The translations under genes were made by a program, and so were the position numbers. A DNA stretch of 5,081 nucleotides from Burkholderiales bacterium (GTDB taxonomy: Bacteria > Pseudomonadota > Gammaproteobacteria > Burkholderiales > Burkholderiaceae_C): the NCBI GenBank assembly GCA_947450745.1, contig CANFYD010000329.1:1-5081 (forward strand), written 5' to 3'. The notes beneath the pieces are model-generated. The model was not told the origin of the DNA and ran no database searches. It was given only the letters and a program-made list of their open reading frames with translations. Each line of letters opens with the position of its first letter. The first letter of the stretch is position 1. Below are positions 1 to 4,998 of the stretch, piece by piece.

Positions 1-412
1 ACAAATCATGGCCCTGTTGCTGCGCCTGCAAAAAGAGCAAGGCATGGGCTTGCTGATGATCACCCATGACCTGGCCGTGGTGGCCGAAATGGCGCAACGA
101 GTCGCGGTGATGTATGCGGGCCAAGTGGTTGAAACAGCGGCCGTGCCCTTGATTTTTGAGCGTCCTCAGCACCCGTACACCGAAGCTTTGCTGGCGGCCA
201 TTCCCGAACACAACCGGGGTGCGCGGCGGCTGTCCGCCCTGCCCGGCATCGTGCCCGGCGCACTGGACCGGCCCAGCGGCTGCCTGCTGGCACCGCGCTG
301 CGCCTCTGTGCAGCCGCGCTGCCGGGCCGAGCGGCCGTTGTTGGTGAACGGCGTGCGTTGTCACTTCCCGGTTGCCGCCGTCGCAACAGCAAAGGAGGCG
401 GCGCATGGCTGA
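1..412 (+). CDS. dppD: Dipeptide/oligopeptide ABC transporter ATP-binding protein, DppD type (5' end outside window)
   Basis: This is the C-terminal part of a cytoplasmic ATPase that would pair with DppF to energise peptide import through an inner-membrane permease. The reading frame is already open at base 2 (Gln-Ile before the Met at 8), so the ATG at 8 is internal and the gene starts outside the window. Walker A, the signature motif and Walker B lie upstream of the visible part. What remains is the H-loop (MITHDLAVV, His codon at 71-73, about base 65 onward), the typical AVMYAGQVVE strand and the HPYTEALL segment. The C-terminal oligopeptide/dipeptide domain has four cysteines (codons at 281, 299, 320 and 359; spacing CX5CX6CX12C). 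An equivalent cysteine set is reported to hold a [4Fe-4S] cluster in some DppD proteins. The stop at 410-412 lies inside the next gene, so the two are translationally coupled. It could equally be named OppD or a generic peptide/nickel ATPase; the dppF neighbour favours dppD. Confidence 0.9.
   Translation, partial: QIMALLLRLQKEQGMGLLMITHDLAVVAEMAQRVAVMYAGQVVETAAVPLIFERPQHPYTEALLAAIPEHNRGARRLSALPGIVPGALDRPSGCLLAPRCASVQPRCRAERPLLVNGVRCHFPVAAVATAKEAAHG
391..398 (+). promoter_or_regulatory. Ribosome binding site fixing the dppF start
   Basis: AAAGGAGG sits 6 nt before the ATG at 405, inside the last codons of the upstream ATPase gene. It decides in favour of this start over an in-frame TTG at 372, which would add an unlikely arginine-rich extension. 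Confidence 0.9.
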
Positions 413-1415
413 TCCCGCAACTCAAACAGCCACAACAGCGACCACCACAACGCCGTTGCTGCAAGCCGAGAACCTGACGCGCCATTACCGCGTCAGCCAG
501 GGTTTGTTCAAGCCCAAAGCCACCGTCAAGGCGCTGGCCGGCGTGTCGTTCAGCTTGCAGCCGCGCCAGACGCTGGCGGTGGTGGGCGAGTCCGGCTGCG
601 GCAAATCGACGCTGGCGCGCCAGCTGACGCTGATCGAGCCGCCCACCTCGGGCCGGCTGCTGCTCGGCGGTGTCGATGCGGCCGGGGCCAGCAAGTCGGC
701 CTTGAAAGCCCTGCGCCAGCAGGTGCAGATGGTGTTCCAGAACCCGTTTGCCTCGCTCAACCCGCGCGCCAGCATCGAAGCCACGCTGAACGAACCGCTG
801 CTGATCAACACCGCCCTGACCCAGGCCGAGCGGCGCGAGCGCATCGAAGCGCTGCTGGCCAAAGTAGGCCTGCGCAGCGAGCACCTGCGCCGCTACCCGC
901 ATATGTTTTCAGGCGGCCAGCGCCAGCGCATCGCGATTGCCCGAGCGATGATCTTGAGCCCCGCCGTGGTGGTGGCGGACGAACCGGTGTCGGCCCTCGA
1001 TGTGTCGATTCAGGCGCAGATCCTGAACCTCTTCATGGACCTGCAAGCCGAGTTCGGGTGCGGCTATGTGTTCATCTCCCACAACCTCAGCGTGGTCGAG
1101 CATGTGGCCGACGACGTGCTGGTGATGTACCTGGGCGCGGCGGTCGAATACGGGCCCAAGACCCGGCTCTTTGCCCAACCGCTGCACCCCTACACCCGCG
1201 CCTTGATGAGCGCCACGCCGGCCTTGCGCGCCGCCGACCGGCGCGAGCGCATCAGCCTGCACGGCGAGCTGCCCAGCCCCCTGAACCCGCCCTCCGGCTG
1301 CGCCTTCCACCAGCGCTGCCCGCTGGCGGTGGCCCGCTGCAGCGTGGAAGCGCCGCTGCTGCGGCAAGTCGACGGCCGACAAGTGGCTTGCCACCTCGTG
1401 GCCGCTTCCGGGTAG
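405..1415 (+). CDS. dppF: Dipeptide ABC transporter ATP-binding protein DppF
   Basis: Complete 336-aa ATPase, almost the length of E. coli DppF (334 aa). It hydrolyses ATP at the cytoplasmic face of the dipeptide permease, in a heterodimer with the DppD-type protein just upstream. The visible order is Walker A GESGCGKST (61-69), Q-loop VFQNPFASLNPR (110-121), signature FSGGQRQRIAIARA (168-181), Walker B VVVADEP with catalytic Glu193, D-loop SALD (196-199) and H-loop His226. The C-terminal domain reads HPYTRALMSATP (261-272) then GELPSPLNPPSGCAF (287-301), which is characteristic of DppF. Cys299, 305, 312 and 329 form the family's possible iron-sulfur motif. The residue after the H-loop His is Asn (SHNLSVVEH) where E. 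coli has Asp. The start overlaps the upstream stop by 8 nt. It is the last gene of the operon; no clear GC-rich terminator follows. All motifs are intact, so it should be functional. Confidence 0.96.
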   Translation: MADPATQTATTATTTTPLLQAENLTRHYRVSQGLFKPKATVKALAGVSFSLQPRQTLAVVGESGCGKSTLARQLTLIEPPTSGRLLLGGVDAAGASKSALKALRQQVQMVFQNPFASLNPRASIEATLNEPLLINTALTQAERRERIEALLAKVGLRSEHLRRYPHMFSGGQRQRIAIARAMILSPAVVVADEPVSALDVSIQAQILNLFMDLQAEFGCGYVFISHNLSVVEHVADDVLVMYLGAAVEYGPKTRLFAQPLHPYTRALMSATPALRAADRRERISLHGELPSPLNPPSGCAFHQRCPLAVARCSVEAPLLRQVDGRQVACHLVAASG

Positions 1416-1449
1416 GCGTAGTCCCCGAGAAATACCCCAGCGAATAATC

Positions 1450-1466
1450 CTGAATTCAGCTGAATT
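1450..1466. repeat. Overlapping perfect palindromes after dppF
   Basis: CTGAATTCAG (1450-1459) is a 10-bp palindrome that overlaps a perfect 14-bp palindrome AATTCAGCTGAATT (1453-1466). With no loop it suits binding by a dimeric DNA-binding protein better than an RNA hairpin. The core TGAATTCA recurs at 5008-5015 upstream of the PEP-CTERM gene. Function unknown. Confidence 0.6.
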
Positions 1467-1490
1467 TTAAATATTAATTCGTTGCCCCTC

Positions 1491-1509
1491 AGTATTTTCA
1501 TAAAATACT
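1491..1509. repeat. Short inverted repeat AGTATTTT-cat-AAAATACT
   Basis: Two perfect 8-bp arms surround a 3-nt loop. It is A/T-rich with no following T-run on the + strand, so it is not a convincing terminator. It is followed by a second hairpin, GCTTGG (1511-1516) pairing with CCAAGC (1523-1528). Its right arm lies inside the first copy of the 13-nt direct repeat. Confidence 0.55.
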
Positions 1510-1599
1510 CGCTTGGGTGCATCCAAGCCTGGGCCACTAAAAATAACTATGCCTCGCTTCAATAAGCCAGCAGCAGCGCGCGATCGATAAAATACTCGC
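1500..1599 (+). repeat. 13-nt direct repeat ATAAAATACTCGC, two copies
   Basis: Identical 13-mers occupy 1500-1512 and 1587-1599, with starts 87 nt apart. Each contains TAAAAT, which resembles a -10 box, but neither has a good -35 at the right distance. They may be paired protein-binding sites or the remnant of a small duplication. Confidence 0.6.
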
Positions 1600-1601
1600 C
1601 C

Positions 1602-1626
1602 TTTTAAAAATCATTGGTTTTTAAAA
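1602..1626. repeat. A/T-only inverted repeat with 9-bp arms
   Basis: TTTTAAAAA (1602-1610) and TTTTTAAAA (1618-1626) are perfect reverse complements around the 7-nt loop TCATTGG. It lies immediately after the second 13-nt repeat. Such a sequence would be easily melted or bent. It might act as a weak transcription stop for dppF, but the stem has no G/C pair. Confidence 0.5.
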
Positions 1627-1680
1627 AAATTGCAGGCAAGCCATAGTCATTCCGGCTATGTGTTTATGAGAGAGCCCCTC

Positions 1681-1720
1681 GCGATGCGCCACCTTTGGTG
1701 CCAATGTCCGTTGGCATCGC
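1681..1720 (+). other. Candidate structured RNA segment in the subtilase upstream region
   Basis: The 40 nt can be drawn as a compact three-way junction. The outer stem is GCGATG (1681-1686) with CATCGC (1715-1720). The first inner hairpin is CACC-TTT-GGTG (1690-1700) and the second is CCAA-TGTCCG-TTGG (1701-1714). A further small hairpin, CATAG (1642-1646) with CTATG (1656-1660), lies just upstream. I do not recognise a known riboswitch consensus. It is GC-rich inside an otherwise AT-rich region, which raises interest, but some pairing is expected by chance. Confidence 0.3.
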
Positions 1721-1781
1721 TGGGCCGGCGACCTATCTTATCCTGAATCAATTAGCCATTTTTAATGCCCTGCGACCGGTC

Positions 1782-1804
1782 TGAAAACTGTGAATTTTTT
1801 TACG
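1782..1804 (+). promoter_or_regulatory. Conserved upstream element, copy 1 (subtilase side)
   Basis: The element reads TGAAAACTGT (1782-1791), then GAA, seven T and ACG. A near-copy lies in the same orientation relative to its gene upstream of the PEP-CTERM gene (4974-4951). AATCAATT lies 28 nt upstream here and directly abuts the element in the other copy. No coding frame explains the similarity, so a shared regulatory site is the simplest reading. It ends 182 nt before the protease ATG. Confidence 0.5.
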
Positions 1805-1815
1805 GAACTCGCTAC

Positions 1816-1831
1816 TTCCATGTGAATGGAA
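1816..1831 (+). other. Small hairpin with a GNRA-type tetraloop
   Basis: TTCCAT (1816-1821) pairs perfectly with ATGGAA (1826-1831) around GTGA, which as RNA is a stable GNRA-class tetraloop. It lies 11 nt after the conserved element. The PEP-CTERM-side copy also has a short hairpin about 8 nt after its ACG (GCTTG-GATT-CAAGC on the - strand, 4942-4929), with a different sequence. Confidence 0.4.
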
Positions 1832-1986
1832 ACAATATCTTACAGATTTAACTCAAGTCGCTTATTAAGCTGACGTCACCCCTCAAATTATTAGACATTT
1901 CGGGTGCGGGGCGCTTTTACAAACGATTCAAGCCGCCCAATTTCTTGCGCAATTTGCGTGCTTTAAATTGATTCAGGGTATTTATC

Positions 1987-3822
1987 ATGATGCTGACAAC
2001 CATTGCCTTGGCCGCTAGTTTGGCCACCACCCAAGTCGCTGGATGGAGCGCCTCAACAGCGGCTGCCGGCAACTTGCCACGCGCTGCGAAGCTGGCAACT
2101 TTGGGGAACTTGAACCCTCAAGCGCTGCTCGATGCCGCCCCATCCTCTGCCGGACCAACCGCACCGGTGTTTGCGCCGGGTCGGTTGCTGATCGGTGTTC
2201 GGGCTGGGTTGAGCGAAATCGAACTGGGCAAAATTGTGGCCGTGCACGGTGGCAAGGGCCGACGGATTGGCCGGAGCAACCTGTACATCGTTGATCTGCC
2301 GGGCAATGGCTCTGAAAAGGCCATCGCCGCCCTGCTGGCCAAGCATCCGCAGTTGAAGTTCGCCGAGCAGGACCAGCGCGTAGCACCTGCCTTTGCAGCC
2401 AATGACCCTTACGTCGGCAGCGAGTGGCATCTGGGCAAGATCGGGGCCGACATCGCTTGGGATTCTGCCCAAGGCAGCAACATCACCATCGCAATACTCG
2501 ACAGCGGAGTGGACGCCAGCCATCCGGACTTGAGCGCGCGGATGGTGGCAGGCTGGAATTTTTACGACAACAACGCTGACACGAGCGACGTGAACGGCCA
2601 TGGCACCGCCGTCGCTGGAGCCAGCGCCGCTACCAGCAACAACGGGCAAGGTGTGGCCTCGGTGGCGGGTCAGGCGCGCATCATGCCGGTTCGCATCGCC
2701 GATGCGAATGCTTATGCCTACTGGAGTACGGTCGCCCAAGGCCTGACTTGGGCGGCGGACAACGGCGCCCGGGTCGCCAACATCAGCTATGTCGGCGTGG
2801 CCGCCAGTTCGACCGTGCAGAGCGCTGCCAACTACATGAAGTCCAAGGGTGGCCTGGTGGTCGTGGCGGCCGGCAACAACGGCATCGACGAAGGCTTTGC
2901 CCCCACGACGTCGATGATCCCGGTGTCGGCCACGGACAGCAATGACGTCAAGACCTCGTGGTCAAGCTATGGCAACTTCGTCGCGATGTCGGCCCCCGGA
3001 CAAACCATCTGGACCACGGTGCGCGGCGGCGGTTACCAGGCTTGGTGGGGCACGTCGCTGGCCAGTCCGGTGGTGGCAGGCGTGGTCGGGTTGATGATGT
3101 CGGCCAAACCCGGCTTGACCAGCACCCAAGTGGAAAGCCTGCTGTTCGCCACGGCGGTGGATTTGGGTGCTGCCGGACGCGATGCCTATTACGGATACGG
3201 CCGCGTGAACGCCGCAGCCGCCGTGCAGGCCAGCTTGGCGGCACAAGCGGTCGATACGCAACCACCCACTTCCGCCATCAGCGCACCACTGGGCAACAGC
3301 AGCGTGACCGGTGTGATTCCGATCGACGTCAGCACCAGCGACAACATCGGAGTCAGCAAAGTTGAGCTGCGCGTCAATGGCACCACGGTGGCCACCGACA
3401 CGGCCGGGCCGTTCGGGTTCAGCTGGGATTCGACCCGGGTGGCCAATGGCATCAACACCCTGGTGGCCGTGGCTTATGACGCTGCTGGCAACAGCACCGC
3501 GTCCAGCGCCGTCAGCGTCAACGTCGCCAACAATGTGCCGGTCGACAGCACGGCACCGTTGCTGAGCATTGCCAACCCTGCCGACGGCAGCCGAGTGTCG
3601 GGGACGCTCGCCATCAGCACCGTGGCATCAGACAACAGCGGTGCAGCGGGTATCACGCAGCAACTGTTTGTGGACGGCAAGCTGGTCGCCAGCGGCTCGG
3701 GCGGCAACTTGAGCTACAGCTGGAACACCCGCAAGGCAACGGCCGGCTCACACAGCATTCAGGCGACCGCCAGCGATGCAGCGGGCAACAAAACCACGAC
3801 GCTGATCGCTGTTACCAAGTAA
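1987..3822 (+). CDS. Secreted subtilisin-like serine protease (peptidase family S8) with two C-terminal Ig-like domains
   Basis: The 611-aa preproprotein is an endopeptidase predicted to act outside the cell. Residues 1 to about 27 are a hydrophobic, alanine-rich probable signal peptide. Residues 64-140 (from PGRLLIGV to the NDPYVGSEWHL junction) look like the thermitase/fervidolysin-type propeptide that folds and inhibits the enzyme. The catalytic domain (about 141-418) has Asp172 in ILDSGVD, His205 in NGHGTAVAG, oxyanion Asn297 in AAGNNG and nucleophile Ser357 in GTSLASP. Two Ig-like repeats follow (about 426-515 and 524-611), both with DG/NG turns and a YDAAGN or SDAAGN ending. There is no cysteine, as is common in exported proteases. 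An in-frame TGA at 1969-1971 limits the start to the ATGs at 1987 or 1990. The ribosome site is weak (AGGG, 1975-1978). The N-terminus has no Lys/Arg before residue 32, which is odd for a signal peptide. It has no PEP-CTERM tail of its own. The substrate is unknown. Confidence 0.95.
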   Translation: MMLTTIALAASLATTQVAGWSASTAAAGNLPRAAKLATLGNLNPQALLDAAPSSAGPTAPVFAPGRLLIGVRAGLSEIELGKIVAVHGGKGRRIGRSNLYIVDLPGNGSEKAIAALLAKHPQLKFAEQDQRVAPAFAANDPYVGSEWHLGKIGADIAWDSAQGSNITIAILDSGVDASHPDLSARMVAGWNFYDNNADTSDVNGHGTAVAGASAATSNNGQGVASVAGQARIMPVRIADANAYAYWSTVAQGLTWAADNGARVANISYVGVAASSTVQSAANYMKSKGGLVVVAAGNNGIDEGFAPTTSMIPVSATDSNDVKTSWSSYGNFVAMSAPGQTIWTTVRGGGYQAWWGTSLASPVVAGVVGLMMSAKPGLTSTQVESLLFATAVDLGAAGRDAYYGYGRVNAAAAVQASLAAQAVDTQPPTSAISAPLGNSSVTGVIPIDVSTSDNIGVSKVELRVNGTTVATDTAGPFGFSWDSTRVANGINTLVAVAYDAAGNSTASSAVSVNVANNVPVDSTAPLLSIANPADGSRVSGTLAISTVASDNSGAAGITQQLFVDGKLVASGSGGNLSYSWNTRKATAGSHSIQATASDAAGNKTTTLIAVTK

Positions 3823-3849
3823 GCGCCGCACGGGACAGTTCAGCCCAAC

Positions 3850-3879
3850 AAAAAGCCCGCAGCAGCGGGCTCTTTTTTT
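3850..3879. terminator. Rho-independent terminator between convergent genes, probably bidirectional
   Basis: AGCCCGC (3854-3860) pairs with GCGGGCT (3865-3871) around an AGCA loop. On the + strand it is followed by C and seven T (3873-3879), a strong stop for the protease transcript. On the - strand the same stem is followed by T4-G-TT, so it can also end the PEP-CTERM transcript, whose stop codon is only 17 nt away. It fills most of the 73-nt gap between the two genes. Confidence 0.92.
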
Positions 3880-3895
3880 GCTGGACTGGCGAAAC

Positions 3896-4627
3896 TCAAC
3901 GCCTCGCCCGTCGAACGCCGCCGGCTGCCGCCAACGCCAGCCCGACCAGCGCCAGGGTCGCTGGCTCCGGTACATCGCCGCCGCCACCACCACCACCACC
4001 GCCACCGCCGCCGCACCCGGGCGTGCCCACGATGCAACCGGCGAACTCGAACGATTGACCTGAAACGCCCACGTCCTGGAATTTCACACCATAAGGGCTG
4101 GTGAATGAAATGCCGTTGGTGAAGTTGTTGGCCGCGCTGGTGGTCAAGGTCAGCGAAAAGCTGCTTGACCCGCTCTCGCCCAAGCCGTCGTTGATAGCTC
4201 CGCCAGAGCAACTGGTCGTGCCGGGACTTGTCGGGTCAGCTTGCCAGAGGCAGAGATTCACCGACTGAAAGCTCGGAAGCGTGTCGTTAAGGGCGGCAAC
4301 CCAGTAAGGGGCTGTTGTGCTCGTCGGGGATGACGCCCCCGTCAAGGTGGGAGACACGACGTCGATGCCAAAAGACATCAGGCGGTTCGTGCCTGGACCG
4401 GAGGAATTATTCGCGACATTGACCCCGAATACTGCGGTCGTTGCATCCCAGGAGGTGAGCGTGAACTGCATCGTGGCGTCAAGGGTGGCGCCATCATGGG
4501 TGGTCGAATACAAGATGGAACCCGAGTTGCCCGGGCTGCTGAAAAGCATGACCGAAGCCTGCGCACCACCGAGGCCGATCAAGCCGGCGCACAAAGCGAC
4601 AGCCTGCAGAGTTTTGACTAATTTCAT
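3896..4627 (-). CDS. PEP-CTERM sorting domain-containing surface/exported protein
   Basis: The 243-aa protein is predicted to be exported by Sec and then processed by an exosortase. Residues 1-24 form a signal peptide (MKLVKT, a hydrophobic core, then AQA before Ser25). The body (25-205) is rich in Ser, Thr, Asn and Gly, probably beta-structured, with four cysteines after the signal peptide (in NLCLW, TTSCSGG, FAGCIV and PGCG) that may pair. Twelve consecutive glycines (206-217) lead into the sorting signal: VPEPAT (219-224), a hydrophobic helix (about 225-238) and the basic tail RRARR (239-243). The start at 4627 is set by GAGGAG 6 nt upstream and by the signal peptide right after it; the frame is open further upstream but lacks a supported start. 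The role of the body is unknown. PEP-CTERM proteins generally accompany exopolysaccharide, biofilm or floc formation. The exosortase must be encoded elsewhere. Confidence 0.93.
   Translation of the reverse strand: MKLVKTLQAVALCAGLIGLGGAQASVMLFSSPGNSGSILYSTTHDGATLDATMQFTLTSWDATTAVFGVNVANNSSGPGTNRLMSFGIDVVSPTLTGASSPTSTTAPYWVAALNDTLPSFQSVNLCLWQADPTSPGTTSCSGGAINDGLGESGSSSFSLTLTTSAANNFTNGISFTSPYGVKFQDVGVSGQSFEFAGCIVGTPGCGGGGGGGGGGGGDVPEPATLALVGLALAAAGGVRRARR
3977..4012 (-). repeat. Twelve-codon glycine repeat (GGN)12
   Basis: Twelve GGC/GGT codons in a row encode the glycine spacer just before the VPEP motif. The codons are three GCC, five ACC, then GCC, ACC, GCC, GCC when read on the + strand. 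The five consecutive identical triplets could slip in replication, changing spacer length in frame without destroying the protein. Confidence 0.9.
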
Positions 4628-4827
4628 GATGGACTCCTCACCAAACTTGCGCGCACGTGGCACAGGTTCTGCGTGCTGTTCGACGAGCCGCAATACGGAT
4701 GGCGAACCTCGACCAAGGCCTGCAAATGCGGTGTACTGCCAAGCCTCACCTGCGAGGAAGGTCCGACTGAAGTGAAATTGCCCAACGAGGGAACAGGTCG
4801 ACTGCGGGTTTTGAAATCGTGATGCAT
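4624..4827 (-). CDS. Possible 67-aa leader ORF coupled to the PEP-CTERM gene
   Basis: The frame starts with ATG at 4827 after a strong Shine-Dalgarno (AAAGGAG, GGAG at 4836-4833, 5 nt spacing). It ends with TGA at 4626-4624, which overlaps the PEP-CTERM ATG as ATGA, the classic arrangement for translational coupling. It would be the first frame on a transcript from the predicted sigma-54 promoter, about 33 nt after the estimated start site. The product begins MHHDFKTRSRPVPSL. It is basic, Ser- and Arg-rich, has two cysteines and shows no signal peptide, membrane segment or recognised domain. Third-position G/C is about two thirds, lower than in the neighbouring genes, which weakens the case for a selected protein. 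It may be a true small protein, a regulatory leader whose translation matters more than its product, or chance. Confidence 0.4.
   Translation of the reverse strand: MHHDFKTRSRPVPSLGNFTSVGPSSQVRLGSTPHLQALVEVRHPYCGSSNSTQNLCHVRASLVRSPS
4634..4639 (-). promoter_or_regulatory. Ribosome binding site of the PEP-CTERM gene
   Basis: GAGGAG on the - strand, 6 nt before the ATG at 4627. It supports the signal-peptide start over any in-frame extension. It lies within the last codons of the 67-codon leader frame, so ribosomes ending there would be beside it. Confidence 0.85.
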
Positions 4828-4832
4828 GATTT

Positions 4833-4839
4833 CTCCTTT
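4833..4839 (-). promoter_or_regulatory. Strong ribosome binding site of the leader ORF
   Basis: AAAGGAG on the - strand, with GGAG 5 nt before the ATG at 4827. It is better than the ribosome site of the subtilase gene, although no annotated gene begins here. This is the main reason to take the 67-codon frame seriously. Confidence 0.6.
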
Positions 4840-4872
4840 TTGATGCCGAACCTATTCCGGCGTCAAAAATTA

Positions 4873-4887
4873 GCAAAATTCATGCCC
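4873..4887 (-). promoter_or_regulatory. Sigma-54 (RpoN) -24/-12 promoter for the PEP-CTERM transcript
   Basis: On the - strand the sequence reads GGGCATG, AATT, TTGC, then T. Against the sigma-54 consensus TGGCACG-N4-TTGCW it matches 10 of 12 defined positions. It has the invariant GG (4886-4885) and GC (4874-4873) exactly 12 nt apart. The start site would be near 4861. PEP-CTERM genes are known to be under sigma-54 control through PrsK/PrsR in some species, and an IHF-type site lies upstream as usual for such promoters. Confidence 0.62.
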
Positions 4888-4894
4888 AGAGAAG

Positions 4895-4907
4895 CAACTG
4901 TTTGATA
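4895..4907 (-). promoter_or_regulatory. IHF binding-site consensus upstream of the sigma-54 promoter
   Basis: TATCAA-ACAG-TTG on the - strand fits WATCAA-N4-TTR at every position and has an A-tract just upstream (4914-4921 region), as strong IHF sites often do. It sits between the candidate activator region and the -24 element, where DNA bending would bring a bound activator to the polymerase. A second perfect match, AATCAA-TGAC-TTA, lies on the + strand at 4992-5004. Confidence 0.5.
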
Positions 4908-4950
4908 CGTATAGATTTTTTTATAACAGCTTGAATCCAAGCCTTGCCGA

Positions 4951-4974
4951 CGTAAAAAATACCGACAGTTTTCA
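4951..4974 (-). promoter_or_regulatory. Conserved upstream element, copy 2 (PEP-CTERM side)
   Basis: On the - strand: TGAAAACTGT (4974-4965), CGGTA, six T and ACG (4953-4951). It is the counterpart of 1782-1804 and is directly preceded by AATCAATT (4981-4974, sharing one base). It ends about 65 nt upstream of the -24 GG and about 90 nt from the predicted start site, in the range where sigma-54 activators bind. Confidence 0.5.
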
Positions 4975-4998
4975 ATTGATTATTCTCAATAAATCAAT
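4975..4998. repeat. Inverted repeat ATTGATT-N10-AATCAAT
   Basis: Perfect 7-bp arms (4975-4981 and 4992-4998) are separated by 10 nt, centred about 125 bp upstream of the predicted PEP-CTERM start site. The same heptamer occurs as an inverted pair flanking the subtilase leader (1746-1752 and 1967-1973). I found it nowhere in the coding regions. It may be an activator or repressor site, or partly an IHF site. Confidence 0.5.

Larger units (their letters stand above)
1742..1977. repeat. 12-bp inverted repeat spanning the subtilase leader
   Basis: CCTGAATCAATT (1742-1753) and AATTGATTCAGG (1966-1977) are perfect reverse complements with 212 nt between them. The right arm covers most of the only Shine-Dalgarno-like word of the protease gene (AGGG, 1975-1978). 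It could be paired operator sites, the ends of a small element, or an RNA helix that masks the ribosome binding site. Confidence 0.55.
1416..1986. other. 571-nt AT-rich intergenic region between dppF and the subtilase gene
   Basis: There is no credible coding frame here. Base composition drops sharply from the flanking GC-rich genes, with several A/T-only stretches. The first part (1450-1626) is crowded with palindromes and a 13-nt direct repeat. The middle (1640-1720) can fold into GC-rich hairpins. The last part (1742-1986) should be the promoter and 5' leader of the protease gene; it holds an element shared with the PEP-CTERM upstream region. I found no strong sigma-70 promoter. The best -10-like word is TATTAA at 1863-1868, 17 nt after a poor -35 (TTACAG). 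I found no sigma-54 -24/-12 pair with correct spacing on the + strand. No GC-rich hairpin plus T-run terminates dppF. Confidence 0.8.

Noticed and set aside
60..902. Long open frame on the - strand across the dpp genes
   Set aside because: It is antisense to two conserved ATPase genes and its Arg/Gln/Gly-rich product is typical of reverse frames of GC-rich genes.
1711..1725. TTGGCAT...GGGC as a sigma-54 site for the protease
   Set aside because: The GG to GC distance is one base short, and sigma-54 spacing is strict.
1630..1730. Cyclic-di-GMP (GEMM) riboswitch
   Set aside because: The opening resembles the family slightly, but the conserved core and the second stem sequence do not match.
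1871..1878. TGACGTCA palindrome
   Set aside because: An 8-bp palindrome is expected by chance in a window this size and has no obvious bacterial role here.
4658..4672. Sigma-54-like sequence on the + strand (TGGCACA, GGTT, CTGC)
   Set aside because: Spacing is correct and the -24 box is perfect, but the -12 box has a mismatch. It lies inside the leader ORF and points away from the PEP-CTERM gene, with no gene downstream in the window. A divergent transcript beyond the window or an antisense RNA remains possible.
4317..4775. 152-codon open frame on the + strand
   Set aside because: It is antisense to the PEP-CTERM gene and its leader, has no ribosome site and shows no recognisable motif.
3896..4876. 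PEP-CTERM frame extended upstream to a TTG at 4876
   Set aside because: The extension has no ribosome binding site, begins before the predicted transcript start (about 4861) and would bury the clear signal peptide that follows the GAGGAG-preceded ATG at 4627.
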